Shown here: piece after piece, positions 9,344-21,670 of the stretch
Numbering within the stretch: position 1 is the first letter of the stretch
Layout: each line of letters starts with the position of its first letter
Assembly (NCBI GenBank): GCA_018241785.1
Contig: JAFEDF010000253.1
Coordinates: 1-41,500, forward strand
DNA length: 41,500 nt
DNA from: Pseudomonadota bacterium
GTDB taxonomy: Bacteria; Pseudomonadota; Gammaproteobacteria; Burkholderiales; Casimicrobiaceae
Reading direction: 5' to 3'
The notes under the pieces: model-generated
The model's database searches: none
What the model was told of the DNA's origin: nothing
What the model saw: the letters and a program-made list of their open reading frames with translations, nothing else
Translations under genes and position numbers: made by a program

Positions 9344-10330
9344 ATGAAAGCACCAGTGCGCGTCGCCGTCACCGGCGCGGCCGGACAGATCGGCTACAGT
9401 CTCCTCTTCCGGATCGCGTCGGGCGAGCTTCTCGGACCCGACCAGCCGGTCATCCTGCAACTGCTCGAACTGCCGATCGACAAGGCGCAGGCCGCCCTCA
9501 GCGGCGTGATGATGGAGCTCGACGACTGCGCGTTCCCGCTGCTCGCCGGCATGCACGGCGGCGCGGACCCGCGGAAGGCGTTCGCCGACGCCGACGTCGC
9601 CCTCCTCGTCGGCGCGCGGCCGCGCAGCGCGGGCATGGAGCGAAGCGACCTCCTGCTCGAGAACGGCAAGATCTTCATCGAGCAGGGCAAGGCGCTCGAC
9701 GCGGTCGCCTCGCGCAACGTCCACGTCCTCGTCGTCGGCAACCCGGCCAACACCAACGCCTGGATCGCGATGAAGTCGGCGCCGGGCCTGCCGGCGAGGA
9801 ACTTCACCGCGATGCTGCGCCTCGATCACAACCGCGCGCTGTCGCAGCTCGCCGCCAAATGCGGCCGTCCGGTCGATTCGATCGAGAAGGTGGTCGTCTG
9901 GGGCAACCACTCGCCGACGATGTACGCCGACTACCGCTTCGCGACCTCGAACGGGCAATCGGTGCGCGATCTCATTCACGACGAGAACTGGAACCGTGAT
10001 GTGTTCCTGCCTACCGTCGGCAAGCGCGGCGCGGCGATCATCGCGGCGCGCGGGCTGTCGTCGGCGGCGTCGGCGGCCAATGCGGCGATCGGCCACGTGC
10101 GCGACTGGATGCTCGGCAGCAGCGGGCGCTGGGTGACGATGGGCGTGCGTTCCGACGGCAGCTACGGGATCCCCGAGGGCGTCATGTATGGCGTGCCGGT
10201 GACGACGGCGGCGGGCGAGTACACGCGCATCACCGGCCTGCCGATCGACGAGTTCTCGCGCCAGAGGATGGACGCGACCCTGAAGGAACTCGAAGAGGAG
10301 CGCTCGGCGGTCGCGGCGCTCGTCGGTTGA
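9344..10330 (+). CDS. mdh: Malate dehydrogenase
   Basis: It oxidises malate to oxaloacetate with NAD. The 328-residue product has the Rossmann motif [21 protein letters not shown] at its start. The substrate-loop arginines are in [18 protein letters not shown] contact is in NPANTNA, and the catalytic histidine is in [13 protein letters not shown]. This is the MDH type that resembles the eukaryotic cytosolic enzyme and is common in Betaproteobacteria. I chose the ATG at 9344 because GGAG lies 6 bases upstream and the protein then begins [11 protein letters not shown]; the open frame runs back to 9251. The stop overlaps a possible TTG start of prpB. Confidence 0.97.
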   Translation: MKAPVRVAVTGAAGQIGYSLLFRIASGELLGPDQPVILQLLELPIDKAQAALSGVMMELDDCAFPLLAGMHGGADPRKAFADADVALLVGARPRSAGMERSDLLLENGKIFIEQGKALDAVASRNVHVLVVGNPANTNAWIAMKSAPGLPARNFTAMLRLDHNRALSQLAAKCGRPVDSIEKVVVWGNHSPTMYADYRFATSNGQSVRDLIHDENWNRDVFLPTVGKRGAAIIAARGLSSAASAANAAIGHVRDWMLGSSGRWVTMGVRSDGSYGIPEGVMYGVPVTTAAGEYTRITGLPIDEFSRQRMDATLKELEEERSAVAALVG

Positions 10331-10338
10331 GCGCCGCG

Positions 10339-11226
10339 ATGACCGGCGCGACCCCGGGCGAGCGGTTCAGGGCGGCGCTCGCTGCCGAACGGCCGCTGCA
10401 GGTTCCGGGGGCGGTCTGCGCGTACCACGCGCTGCTCGCCGAGCGTACCGGCTACCGCGCGCTCTACCTCTCCGGCGGCGGCGTCGCGGCGGGCTCGCTC
10501 GGGCTTCCCGACCTCGGCATCTCGAACCTCGACGACGTGCTGACCGACGTGCGCAGGATCACCGACGTGTGCGCGCTTCCGCTCCTCGTCGACGCGGACA
10601 CCGGATTCGGCGCTTCCGCATTCAATATCGCGCGCACGGTGAAGTCGCTGATCAAGGCCGGCGCCGCAGCGATGCACATCGAGGACCAGGTCGGCGCCAA
10701 GCGCTGCGGGCACCGCCCCGGCAAGGAGCTCGTCGCCGTCGCGGAGATGGTCGATCGCGTCAAGGCCGCGGTCGACGCCCGTACCGACCCGGCCTTCGTC
10801 GTCATGGCGCGCACCGATGCGCTCGCGGTCGAGGGGCTCGACGCGGCGATCGAGCGCGCGCGCGCCTGCGTCGAGGCCGGCGCCGACATGATCTTCCCCG
10901 AGGCGATCACCGAGCTCGCCATGTACCGCCGCTTCGCCGACGCGGCCGGCGCGCCGATCCTCGCCAACCTCACCGAATTCGGCCAGACGCCCCTCTTCAC
11001 GCTGGACGAGGTCGCCGGCGCAGGCGTCGCGCTCGCGCTCTACCCGCTGTCGGCGTTTCGCGCGATGAACCAGGCGGCGCTCGGCGTCTACCGGACGCTG
11101 CGCCGCGACGGCACGCAGGCGGCCGCGCTGCCGTCGATGCAGACGCGCGAGGAGCTCTACGACTTCCTCGGCTACCACACCTACGAGCAGAAGCTCGACG
11201 CGCTGTTCAGGCAGCGCCGGAACTGA
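10339..11226 (+). CDS. prpB: 2-methylisocitrate lyase
   Basis: It splits 2-methylisocitrate into pyruvate and succinate, the last step of the methylcitrate cycle for propionyl-CoA. The product of about 295 residues shows the ICL/PEP-mutase fold signatures [21 protein letters not shown] and the metal-binding [10 protein letters not shown]. It also has the catalytic-loop motif [11 protein letters not shown] with its active cysteine, and [25 protein letters not shown] separates it from oxaloacetate decarboxylase-type relatives. The ATG at 10339 matches the normal N-terminus; a TTG at 10327 overlapping the mdh stop would add four residues. Direct adjacency to mdh indicates one transcript. Confidence 0.95.
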   Translation: MTGATPGERFRAALAAERPLQVPGAVCAYHALLAERTGYRALYLSGGGVAAGSLGLPDLGISNLDDVLTDVRRITDVCALPLLVDADTGFGASAFNIARTVKSLIKAGAAAMHIEDQVGAKRCGHRPGKELVAVAEMVDRVKAAVDARTDPAFVVMARTDALAVEGLDAAIERARACVEAGADMIFPEAITELAMYRRFADAAGAPILANLTEFGQTPLFTLDEVAGAGVALALYPLSAFRAMNQAALGVYRTLRRDGTQAAALPSMQTREELYDFLGYHTYEQKLDALFRQRRN

Positions 11227-11248
11227 CGCGAGAACCCGACACGAGATC

Positions 11249-12412
11249 ATGACTCCCGATCACGACACCGTTCCCCAGCCGCCGCGGCCCAAGAAGTCGG
11301 TCGCGCTCTCCGGCATCCACGCCGGCAACACGGCGCTGTGCACGGTCGGACGCACCGGCAACGACCTGCACTACCGCGGCTACGACATCCTCGACATCGC
11401 CGGCGAGTGCGAATTCGAGGAGATCGCGCACCTGCTCGTGCACGGCCACCTGCCGTCGCGCGTCGAGCTCGAGGGCTACCGCCGGCGGCTGAAGTCGATG
11501 CGCGGGATCCCCGCAGCGGTCCGCACGGTGCTCGAAGCGCTGCCCCCCTCCACGCACCCGATGGACGTCATGCGTACCGCGGTGTCGGCGCTCGGCAGCG
11601 TCCTGCCCGAGCGCGACAGCCACCTCGCCCCCGAGGCTCGCGAGATCGCCGACCGGCTGATGGCCTCGCAGGGATCGATGCTCCTCTACTGGCATCACTA
11701 CGCGCGCAGCGGCCGGCGCATCGACGTCGAGACCGACGACGCGTCGATCGGCGGCCATTTCCTGCACCTCCTGCACGGCCGCTCGCCGCCTCCCGCATGG
11801 GTGCGCGCGATGCACACGTCGCTCAACCTCTACGCCGAGCACGAATTCAACGCGTCGACCTTCACCGCGCGAGTCGTCGCCGGAACGGGCTCCGACATGT
11901 ACTCGGCGCTGACCGGTGCGATCGGCGCCCTGCGCGGGCCCAAGCACGGCGGCGCCAACGAGGTCTCGCTCGAGACCCAGCAGCGCTACCGCACGCCCGA
12001 CGAGGCCGAAGCCGACATCCGGCGCCGCGTCGAGGCGCGCGAGGTCGTCATCGGCTTCGGCCATCCCGTCTACACGATCGCCGATCCGCGCAACAAGGTG
12101 ATCAAGGAAGTCGCGCGAACGTTGTCGCTCGAAGCGGGCGACATGCGGCTCTTCGACATCGCCGAGCGCATCGAGTCGGTGATGGGCGACGCGAAGAAGA
12201 TGTTCGCCAACCTCGACTGGTTCTCGGCGGTGAGCTACCACATGCTCGGCGTTCCGACGGCGATGTTCACGCCGCTGTTCGTGATCGCACGCACTTCGGG
12301 CTGGGCCGCGCACGTGATCGAGCAGCGCGAGGACGGCAAGATCATCCGCCCGTCGGCGAACTACACCGGCCCCGAGAACCTGCGGTTCGTTCCGATCGGC
12401 GAGCGAGGCTGA
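11249..12412 (+). CDS. prpC: 2-methylcitrate synthase
   Basis: It condenses propionyl-CoA with oxaloacetate to 2-methylcitrate. At 387 residues it is of family length and shorter than the gltA product. The N-terminus [21 protein letters not shown] and the stretch [15 protein letters not shown] are typical of PrpC. Catalytic residues lie in [29 protein letters not shown] and [16 protein letters not shown]. It begins 22 bases after prpB and its stop lies 2 bases before prpD. Confidence 0.95.
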   Translation: MTPDHDTVPQPPRPKKSVALSGIHAGNTALCTVGRTGNDLHYRGYDILDIAGECEFEEIAHLLVHGHLPSRVELEGYRRRLKSMRGIPAAVRTVLEALPPSTHPMDVMRTAVSALGSVLPERDSHLAPEAREIADRLMASQGSMLLYWHHYARSGRRIDVETDDASIGGHFLHLLHGRSPPPAWVRAMHTSLNLYAEHEFNASTFTARVVAGTGSDMYSALTGAIGALRGPKHGGANEVSLETQQRYRTPDEAEADIRRRVEAREVVIGFGHPVYTIADPRNKVIKEVARTLSLEAGDMRLFDIAERIESVMGDAKKMFANLDWFSAVSYHMLGVPTAMFTPLFVIARTSGWAAHVIEQREDGKIIRPSANYTGPENLRFVPIGERG

Positions 12413-12414
12413 CG

Positions 12415-13854
12415 ATGTCGACCGCGACCTCTGCCGCCCGCCCGAAGCCCGACCAGGTGCTGGTCGACATCGCCGACTACGCCGCGAACTTCCACCTCAC
12501 GAGCGCCGAGGCCTTCCAGACCGCGCACTACTGCCTGCTCGACACGCTGGGATGCGGCTTCGAGGCGCTCTCCTACCCCGCGTGCACGAAGCTCCTGGGA
12601 CCGGTCGTTCCGGGAACCGTCGTTCCGCATGGGGCGAAGGTGCCCGGGACGCCGTGGCAGCTCGATCCCGTACAGGCCGCCTTCAGCCTCGGCGCGATGA
12701 TCCGCTGGCTCGACTTCAACGACACCTGGCTGGCCGCCGAATGGGGCCACCCGTCGGACAATCTCGGCGGCATCCTGATGGCGGCCGACTGGCTTTCGCG
12801 CACCGCCGTCGCCGCCGGGCGCAAGCCGCTCCTCATGCAGGACGTGCTGGCCGCGATGATCAAGGCGCACGAGATCCAGGGGGTCATCGCGCTTGGCAAC
12901 AGCTTCAACCGCGTCGGCCTCGACCACGTCGTGCTGGTCAAGGTGGCGACGACCGCGGTGGTGGCGAACCTGCTCGGGCTCACGCGCGACGAGATCGTCA
13001 ACGCGGTGTCGCTTGCGTTCGTCGACGGCCAGAGTCTTCGCACCTACCGCCACGCGCCGAACACGGGTTCGCGCAAGAGCTGGGCGGCGGGCGACGCGAC
13101 GTCGCGCGGGGTGCGCCTCGCGCTGATCGCGAAGAGCGGCGAGATGGGTTATCCGTCGGCGCTGACCGCGAAGACCTGGGGCTTCTACGACGTCCTGTTC
13201 AAGGGCCAGCCGTTCAGGTTCGACCGGCCCTACGGCAGCTACGTGATGGAGAACGTGCTGTTCAAGATCAGCTACCCCGCAGAGTTCCACGCGCAGACTG
13301 CGGTCGAGTGCGCGATGCAGCTCCACCCGCTCGTGAAGGATCGCCTCGCCGACATCGCGAAGATCACGATCCGCACGCACGAATCGGCGATCCGCATCAT
13401 CGACAAGAAGGGCCCGCTCGACAATCCCGCCGATCGCGACCACTGCATCCAGTACATGGTCGCGGTTCCGCTGATCCTCGGCCGGCTCACCGCCGCCGAC
13501 TACGAGGACGGGGTCGCCGCCGACCCGCGGATCGACGCGCTGCGCGAGAAGATGACCTGCGTTGAGGACCCACGCTTCTCGAAGGAGTACCTCGACCCGG
13601 AGCACCGCTCGATCGCGAACGGCATCACGATCGAGTTCAACGACGGCTCGAAGATGCGCGAAGTCGTCGTCGAGTACCCGATCGGGCATCGCCGCCGGCG
13701 CAAGGACGGCATCCCCCTCCTTCTCGACAAGTTCCGCGTGAATCTCGCACGCCGCTTCGCCGCGAAGCAGCAGCAATCGATTCTCGACGCGGTCGACGAT
13801 CCGAAGCGGCTCGCGTCGACGCCGGTGCACGAGCTCGTCGACCTCATGGTGTGA
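12415..13854 (+). CDS. prpD: 2-methylcitrate dehydratase
   Basis: It dehydrates 2-methylcitrate to 2-methylaconitate. The 479-residue protein belongs to the MmgE/PrpD family, with [28 protein letters not shown], the conserved [24 protein letters not shown], and [23 protein letters not shown]. The ATG at 12415 lies 2 bases after the prpC stop; the open frame upstream is only prpC read out of frame. Hydration of 2-methylaconitate to 2-methylisocitrate needs an aconitase, which the next enzyme gene (acnA) could supply. No acnD or prpF is present. Confidence 0.95.
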   Translation: MSTATSAARPKPDQVLVDIADYAANFHLTSAEAFQTAHYCLLDTLGCGFEALSYPACTKLLGPVVPGTVVPHGAKVPGTPWQLDPVQAAFSLGAMIRWLDFNDTWLAAEWGHPSDNLGGILMAADWLSRTAVAAGRKPLLMQDVLAAMIKAHEIQGVIALGNSFNRVGLDHVVLVKVATTAVVANLLGLTRDEIVNAVSLAFVDGQSLRTYRHAPNTGSRKSWAAGDATSRGVRLALIAKSGEMGYPSALTAKTWGFYDVLFKGQPFRFDRPYGSYVMENVLFKISYPAEFHAQTAVECAMQLHPLVKDRLADIAKITIRTHESAIRIIDKKGPLDNPADRDHCIQYMVAVPLILGRLTAADYEDGVAADPRIDALREKMTCVEDPRFSKEYLDPEHRSIANGITIEFNDGSKMREVVVEYPIGHRRRRKDGIPLLLDKFRVNLARRFAAKQQQSILDAVDDPKRLASTPVHELVDLMV

Positions 13855-13864
13855 GGGGACGCGC

Positions 13865-14449
13865 ATGAGACCGCCGGCCGCACCGGTGCTTCGCTGCATC
13901 GCGCGGGCCGTCCGTGCCCGCGCGCTCGCGCTGGCGGTCTTCGCGTCGCTCCTGGTGCCGGCGGTGCCGGCCGCTGCGGCCCCGGCGCCGGAGTTCCCGC
14001 AACTCGCCCCCGGGCTCTGGGAGATGGACCGCACGAGCGACTCGATGCCCCCGCAGCCGGATGCTGGCCGCACGACGCTCTGCCTCGACCGCTCGCTCTC
14101 GAAGCAGATGTTCGAGATGGGCGCGGGGGCGATGAGCGGCATGTGCAGCCGGCACGAATTCCACCTGTCGGGCAATCGTGCCAGCGGCGACTTCGTCTGC
14201 GAAATGGGCGGCAGCCGCATGCACTCCAAGTCGACGATGGTGATCGACGGCGACCGCGCCTATCGGACCACGATCCACACGACGTGGGACCCGCCGCTGA
14301 TGGGGCGGGCCGCCACCGACACCGTGCTCACCGCGCGCCGCCTGGGGCCCTGTCTTCCGGGACAGCAGCCGGGCGACATGACGACCGCGCAGGGACACAA
14401 GTTCAACATCCGCGACGCCCTGCAGGGGCGCGGGGGCGCGCCGCGCTGA
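13865..14449 (+). CDS. DUF3617-family exported protein
   Basis: The 194-residue product has an N-terminal signal peptide (basic start, hydrophobic core near residues 18-33, Ala-rich cleavage region near 38). It is followed by the DUF3617 opening motif [11 protein letters not shown]. Four cysteines in the mature part ([31 protein letters not shown]) fit two disulfides in the periplasm. The function of the family is unknown. It starts 10 bases after prpD behind a GAGGGG site and precedes acnA by 68 bases, so it is embedded in a metabolic operon with no obvious biochemical link. Confidence 0.8.
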   Translation: MRPPAAPVLRCIARAVRARALALAVFASLLVPAVPAAAAPAPEFPQLAPGLWEMDRTSDSMPPQPDAGRTTLCLDRSLSKQMFEMGAGAMSGMCSRHEFHLSGNRASGDFVCEMGGSRMHSKSTMVIDGDRAYRTTIHTTWDPPLMGRAATDTVLTARRLGPCLPGQQPGDMTTAQGHKFNIRDALQGRGGAPR

Positions 14450-14517
14450 GCGCGCGCACCCGGAGGCGGCGCGGGCGCACGCATGAGGCGGCACCCGCGG
14501 TCAACGAGGACCACGAC

Positions 14518-17361
<2,844 letters not shown>

Positions 17362-17373
17362 CGCGGGCCGCCG

Positions 17374-18264
17374 GTGCGCGCCGCGCACGATCGCGCCGCG
17401 CACGCGCTGCGGCACGCGGTGCCGCTCTACGTGCTGGCGGGGCTGTGCCTCTCGTCGCTCGATGCGACGGCGAAGTACCTCGTGCGCGATCACTCGCTCC
17501 TGATCGTCGTCTGGGCGCGCTACGCGGGGCAGATGGTGGTGGTGACGCCGTTCGCGTGGCACCGCTCGGGCGGAAGCTTCTGGCGCACCCGCAGCGTCGG
17601 CCTGCAGCTCCTGCGTTCGCTGTTCCTGCTCTGCGCGACGCTCGGCTTCTGGGGCGGGCTGCGCTACCTGCCGCTCGCCGAAGCGTCGTCGGTCACGTTC
17701 CTCGCGCCGATCATCGTCGTCGCGCTGTCGTGGCCGGTCCTGGGCGAGCGCGCGACCCGTGCGCGCCGCGTGGCGTCGGTCGTCGGCTTCGCCGGGATCC
17801 TCGTGCTGCTGCGCCCCGGCTCGGCGGTGATGCATCCGGCCGTCGTGCTCCTCCTCGCAGCGGCGTTCTCGAACGCGCTCTATCAGCTGCTGACCCGGCG
17901 GCTGCTCGGAGACAGCATGCATACGACGCTCTTCTACAGCGCGAGCGTCGGGACCGTCGCGCTGACGCTGTCGCTTCCGTGGGCCATCGGCGGCGAGCAC
18001 GCGGGGGCGGGAGCGCTCGCCGCGCTGCTTGCGCTCGGCGTCTTCGCCGGACTCGGCCATTGGCTGATGACCCGCGCCTACCTGCAGGCGCCCGCATCCC
18101 TGCTCTCGCCGTTCACCTATCTGCAAATCCTCTGGGCGACGGCCTTCGGGTTCCTCTTCTTCGGCCAGCATCCCGACGCCGTCTCGGCCGCCGGCATGGC
18201 GATCGTGATCGCGAGCGGCGTGCTGCTCGCCGCCTGGGAGCACCTGCGCCGGCATGCGCATTGA
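17374..18264 (+). CDS. EamA/DMT-family transporter
   Basis: This integral inner-membrane protein of 296 residues has about ten hydrophobic helices arranged as two EamA repeats (about residues 15-140 and 155-290). Examples are LGFWGGLRYLPLAEASSVTFLAPIIV at the end of repeat 1 and ASLLSPFTYLQILWATAFGFLFFG at the end of repeat 2. EamA proteins export or exchange small metabolites, and the substrate cannot be read from sequence. The start is a GTG 12 bases after the acnA stop, consistent with readthrough from the TCA run, so export of a central-metabolism product is possible but unproven. Confidence 0.88.
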   Translation: MRAAHDRAAHALRHAVPLYVLAGLCLSSLDATAKYLVRDHSLLIVVWARYAGQMVVVTPFAWHRSGGSFWRTRSVGLQLLRSLFLLCATLGFWGGLRYLPLAEASSVTFLAPIIVVALSWPVLGERATRARRVASVVGFAGILVLLRPGSAVMHPAVVLLLAAAFSNALYQLLTRRLLGDSMHTTLFYSASVGTVALTLSLPWAIGGEHAGAGALAALLALGVFAGLGHWLMTRAYLQAPASLLSPFTYLQILWATAFGFLFFGQHPDAVSAAGMAIVIASGVLLAAWEHLRRHAH

Positions 18265-18276
18265 TCGCAGCTGCGC

Positions 18277-18320
18277 TATAATTATGGGCTGACGGGGCAG
18301 ACCTGCGATCGATCGCCCCG
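18277..18320 (+). promoter_or_regulatory. Promoter -10 and palindromic leader of the repeat lipoprotein gene
   Basis: A perfect TATAAT (18277-18282) sits 84 bases before the lipoprotein ATG, but no clear -35 is seen 16-18 bases upstream. Downstream is an inverted repeat CGGGGC (18293-18298) with GCCCCG (18315-18320). Inside it the 12-base perfect palindrome GCGATCGATCGC (18305-18316) could be an operator or part of a leader hairpin. Confidence 0.45.
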
Positions 18321-18365
18321 CCACACTCTTACCCACCTCGAATCGCGAAACCCGGGAGATAGACC

Positions 18366-18746
18366 ATGAAGATGCGAACGCTCGCCACACTGGCGGCGAT
18401 GGCGCTGGCCACGACGCTTGCGGCGTGCGGCCAGTCGAGTCAACAGGCTGCGGACGCCGCCAAGGAATCGGCGACGAAGGCAGCAGATGCCGCGAAGGAT
18501 GCCGCGTCGAACGCCGCGGATGCCGCCAAGAGCGCGGCCACCGGCGCCACCGAAGCGGCGAAGGACGCGGCTTCCAACGCCGCCGACGCTGCCAAGAGCG
18601 CCGCGTCGGGCGCGGCCGACGCCGCCAAGGACGCTGCGTCGAGCGCGGCAGCCGCGGCATCGAACGCCGCCGACGCGACGAAGGACGCCGCGAACAAGGC
18701 GGCCGACGCCACGAAGGACGCCACGAAGGACGCGACCAAGCAGTAG
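18366..18746 (+). CDS. Alanine/lysine-rich lipoprotein of 11-residue (LEA-like) repeats
   Basis: The 126-residue precursor has a lipoprotein signal peptide with lipobox LAAC (acylated cysteine at residue 21). After a short GQSSQQ linker the rest is nine near-perfect 11-residue units such as AADAAKESATK, AADAAKDAASN and AADAAKSAASG, degenerating to TKDATKDATKQ. An 11-residue period of Ala with spaced Lys and Asp is the pattern of group 3 LEA proteins and related amphipathic helices. The protein should therefore be a long, soluble, possibly stress-induced helix tethered to a membrane. GGGAGA lies just before the ATG. It is followed by a strong terminator and is probably monocistronic. Molecular function is unknown. 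Confidence 0.8.
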   Translation: MKMRTLATLAAMALATTLAACGQSSQQAADAAKESATKAADAAKDAASNAADAAKSAATGATEAAKDAASNAADAAKSAASGAADAAKDAASSAAAAASNAADATKDAANKAADATKDATKDATKQ

Positions 18747-18771
18747 TCGCGGCGCCGAGCACGAAGGAAAG

Positions 18772-18796
18772 CGGCCGTCCTCGCGACGGCCGTTTT
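18772..18796. terminator. Bidirectional intrinsic terminator
   Basis: An 8-bp perfect stem CGGCCGTC (18772-18779) and GACGGCCG (18785-18792) with a 5-base loop is followed by TTTT. A run of A residues on the other side lets it work on both strands. It separates the lipoprotein gene from the convergent TIR-Sel1 gene, whose stop codon touches the T tract. Confidence 0.9.
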
Positions 18797-20133
18797 CATT
18801 TGCGCATCCGGATCGCTTCGAGCGTGCGCGCGAGATTGCCTTCGGCGTCCTTGTTGCCGAGTTCAGCAGCGCGCCGATAGAGGATCGCGGCCTCGCCGAG
18901 ATCGTGCGCCACGCCGCGCCCGTGCTCGTACATGAAGCCGAGATTGTTGAGGGCTCCAGGCAGGCCCTGGTGCGCGGCGCGCTCGTAGAGTTCGACCGCG
19001 CGCGCGTCGTCCGCGGTCACGCCCTGCCCGTTCGCATAAAGGTATCCCAGCGTGAGCTGCGCCGCGGCGCTGCCGCGGTCGGCCGCCCAGCGGTACCAGG
19101 CGACGGCACGATTGAGGTCCTGCGGCACCCCGCGACCGGCGCGGTAGAGGTCGCCGATCGCGTTTCCGGCGGCGGCGTTGCCGTCGTCGGCGGCGCGCCG
19201 GTAGTACTCGAAGGCGCGCGCGGGATCGGGGTGGCCGACGCCACGCCCCGATTCGAGGAAGTAGCCGGCGTTGAACGCACCCCACGCGAGGCCCTGTCCC
19301 GCCGCATCGAGCCACGCGGCGAGTGCGGCCTTGTCGTCCGCAACGCTCGCCCCGCGGGCATCGCGCAGCAATCCGACCATGTTCTGCGCGAGCGCGTTGC
19401 CGAGTGCTGCGCCCTTCTCGGCCCACTCGAGCGCGCGCGGCGGATCCCGGCGCACGCCGAGGCCGTCGCGATACATCCGCGCGAGGTAGTAAGCCGCCGC
19501 ACCGTTACCCGCATCGGCAGCGCGGCGCAGCTGAGCCTCGGCCTCGACGTATTGGCCGTTGAAGAAGCGCCCGAGACCCGCTTCGAGCGTATCCCGCGCG
19601 CCGGACCCGCCGCGTGCCTCGTAGCGCGCGATGCCGATTCCACCGGCGATGCCGAGCGCAACGAGGAGCGCGGCGATGGTTGCCCGAAACAGCCACGCCC
19701 GTGCGCGCGTCCTCGCGCGGCGCCGGCGGCGCCTCGTCACTGCACGGTCGAGCGTCTCGGTGAGCCGGCGAAACTCGGGATGGACGATGTCGCCGTGCCA
19801 ATCCGAGAGGTCGGCGGGATGCCCTTCGCCCAGGTCGGACGGCAGCGCCGAGTCGTCGATCCGCACCGGAACGAGTTTGCCTGCGAGGCGCGCGACGCGG
19901 GCGCCGAGGCGTACGGCCCTCGAGCCGCGTGCTGCATTCGACCAGAGGACGACGACGCAGCGTGCGGCGTTCAGCGCGTCGCCGAGCCCCTTGCGCGCAC
20001 GCTCGCCCGTCGCCACACCGGCGTCGAGGTCGGAATCGTCGGCGACGTCGAAGCCCTGATGCTCGAGCGCATCGCGCAGGCGCCGGGCCGCGACCTGGTC
20101 CTGGGGCGCATGACGGATGAGGATCTGGGACAC
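18796..20133 (-). CDS. TIR-like domain, transmembrane helix and Sel1 repeats
   Basis: The 445-residue protein has three parts. Residues 1-130 resemble a bacterial TIR domain: ILIRHAPQDQVAARRLRDAL, then GFDVADDSDL, then AARCVVVLWSNAARGSRAVR and LVPVRIDDSALPSDLG. A basic stretch and one transmembrane helix follow (about 148-169). Residues 190-440 are about six Sel1 (TPR-like) repeats, for example ARMYRDGLGVRRDPPRALEW and GYLYANGQGVTADDARAVEL. Sel1 repeats scaffold protein partners. Where active TIR NADases carry a glutamate after the VLWS-type strand (W-V-R-x-E pattern), this protein reads AVRLGARV, so it may be a non-enzymatic, signalling TIR. The Sel1 part would lie in the periplasm if the TIR domain is cytoplasmic. 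Confidence 0.8.
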   Translation of the reverse strand: MSQILIRHAPQDQVAARRLRDALEHQGFDVADDSDLDAGVATGERARKGLGDALNAARCVVVLWSNAARGSRAVRLGARVARLAGKLVPVRIDDSALPSDLGEGHPADLSDWHGDIVHPEFRRLTETLDRAVTRRRRRRARTRARAWLFRATIAALLVALGIAGGIGIARYEARGGSGARDTLEAGLGRFFNGQYVEAEAQLRRAADAGNGAAAYYLARMYRDGLGVRRDPPRALEWAEKGAALGNALAQNMVGLLRDARGASVADDKAALAAWLDAAGQGLAWGAFNAGYFLESGRGVGHPDPARAFEYYRRAADDGNAAAGNAIGDLYRAGRGVPQDLNRAVAWYRWAADRGSAAAQLTLGYLYANGQGVTADDARAVELYERAAHQGLPGALNNLGFMYEHGRGVAHDLGEAAILYRRAAELGNKDAEGNLARTLEAIRMRK

Positions 20134-20216
20134 CGCGGACGACTCTCCGGGACTCCGGGCCCGGTAGTCTACAACGGCCGCAACGGGCTGGCATCCACCT
20201 TGCTGACCCTCACTGC

Positions 20217-21632
20217 ATGTCGACCGCCGCCAAGCCGGCCGAGGTCAGCAGGACCGCGGCCGGCGATCACGAGATCGCTGTTCCGAGCCTGGGCCTTTCG
20301 CTCACCCAGCGTCGCCTGCTGACGCTGCTCGACCGCCCCATTCCGGCCGAGAGCCTCGCCGAGCGCTCGGGCCTGCCGCCCGAGAAGTTCATTCGCGATC
20401 TGGGCCGCCTGGCGAAGTTTCAGCTCGTCGAAGGCGCGCTTCCCGACGATGTCGTCCGCACCGCCTCGGGCGGTGTTCAAGGCGGCGCGGCCGGCGGCGA
20501 CTCGGTGACGCGAACCGCCGTATCGATGCCGGCCGCGGTCACGATCCGCCCCGCGGCCAATGCGGCCTCGATGGCCCCGGCGGACGACCGGCCCGCACCG
20601 CCCCGGCGATGGATCGCGCCGGCAGTCGTCGTCGCCATCGCGGGCATCGTGGCGATCGGCTACGCATGGTGGCCCACTGGAGGCGGATCCCGCACCGCCG
20701 GCACGGCGATTACCCCGCCTGCGCCCGGTGCGGCAGATGCCGCGAGCCCTGCGCATTCGGCGTCCCACCCGCCTGCCGCCGCAGCCTCGCCGCCTGCCAC
20801 GACGCGCGAGGCGCGGACAGCGACGGTGCCCGCGCCTTCCGCTGCGGCGGCTTCCGCAGCGGCAGTCGCGGCATTGCGGCGAAGCGAGGCGCAGTCGCTC
20901 GCTCGCGAACCGGCGGCGCGCGCACGCGGCACCTCCGCCCTGTCGAAGGATCACCCGGCGCGAGCGCCCGCCGAGACACCTGCGGCCCAAGCGTCATCCT
21001 CGGAAACGTCACCCTCGGCAGGGAGCGGGGCAAGCGTGGAGAGCGCTGCGGGCGCCGAGCGTGCGCCAGGCGGAGCGAACGCCGTCACGGGAGCGGGCCC
21101 GACGACGACCCGCGTTGCCGCGGCGCACCTTCCCGCCGATGCGTCGAATGCCGAAGCGCCGATCCGTCGCGAGCCGCCGCCTGCGATTGCGGCAGCTCCC
21201 GCCGCTGCCTCCGTGACCGCACCCGCCGCTGCCTCCGTGACCGCACCCGCCGCCACACCCGCCAATTCACCCGTCAATGCGCCCGCTGCGTCGCCGTTGA
21301 CCGGCGATGCAGCACACGAGCTCGCACGGTCCCCGCGGCAGGTGGCGAGCGTCTCGCGAACGCCCTCGGAGCCGCCGGCCGTCCTGGCACCGATTGCGCG
21401 GGTCGCGCCCGAGTTCCCGGCCGAGGCGATCAGGCGCCGCATCGATTCCGGACGCGTGCATGCACGGGTCACCGTCGACGCGAACGGTCACGTGACGGCC
21501 GTCGCGATCGTCGGTGCGTCGCCGCGCAACGTGTTCGACGACGCGGTCAAGGCGGCGCTCGCGAAATGGCGCTTTCCGCCCGGCGCCGCCGGCCGCAAGG
21601 CCGACGTCGACATCGAGTTCCGTCGCGACTGA
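20217..21632 (+). CDS. TonB-family protein with N-terminal winged-helix-like segment
   Basis: The 471-residue protein begins with a region of about 80 residues (LSLTQRRLLTLLDRPIPAES and LAERSGLPPEKFIRDLGRL) that reads like a small helix-turn-helix or winged-helix domain. One transmembrane helix follows (about 133-152, ending in IGYAWW), then a very long Ala/Pro/Ser-rich spacer. A C-terminal TonB domain closes the protein (about 390-471: ARVAPEFPAEAIRRRIDSGR, ARVTVDANGHVTAVAIV, AALAKWRFPPGAAG). TonB proteins pass proton-motive energy across the periplasm. Here a cytoplasmic DNA- or protein-binding head seems attached. No exbB or exbD is nearby. It is divergent from the TIR-Sel1 gene across 83 bases. 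Confidence 0.75.
   Translation: MSTAAKPAEVSRTAAGDHEIAVPSLGLSLTQRRLLTLLDRPIPAESLAERSGLPPEKFIRDLGRLAKFQLVEGALPDDVVRTASGGVQGGAAGGDSVTRTAVSMPAAVTIRPAANAASMAPADDRPAPPRRWIAPAVVVAIAGIVAIGYAWWPTGGGSRTAGTAITPPAPGAADAASPAHSASHPPAAAASPPATTREARTATVPAPSAAAASAAAVAALRRSEAQSLAREPAARARGTSALSKDHPARAPAETPAAQASSSETSPSAGSGASVESAAGAERAPGGANAVTGAGPTTTRVAAAHLPADASNAEAPIRREPPPAIAAAPAAASVTAPAAASVTAPAATPANSPVNAPAASPLTGDAAHELARSPRQVASVSRTPSEPPAVLAPIARVAPEFPAEAIRRRIDSGRVHARVTVDANGHVTAVAIVGASPRNVFDDAVKAALAKWRFPPGAAGRKADVDIEFRRD
21198..21245 (+). repeat. 24-bp perfect tandem duplication in the TonB-like spacer
   Basis: Two identical 24-base units (21198-21221 and 21222-21245), plus the first 8 bases of a third, encode PAAASVTA twice. 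The repeat keeps frame and only lengthens the periplasmic spacer. Confidence 0.85.
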
Positions 21633-21670
21633 ACGGCCGGCTCCTCGGGTGCGCGCAGTAGAATCGCGCG

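Noticed and set aside
11249..12412. A second TCA citrate synthase
   Set aside because: Its length, N-terminus and position between prpB and prpD identify it as 2-methylcitrate synthase.
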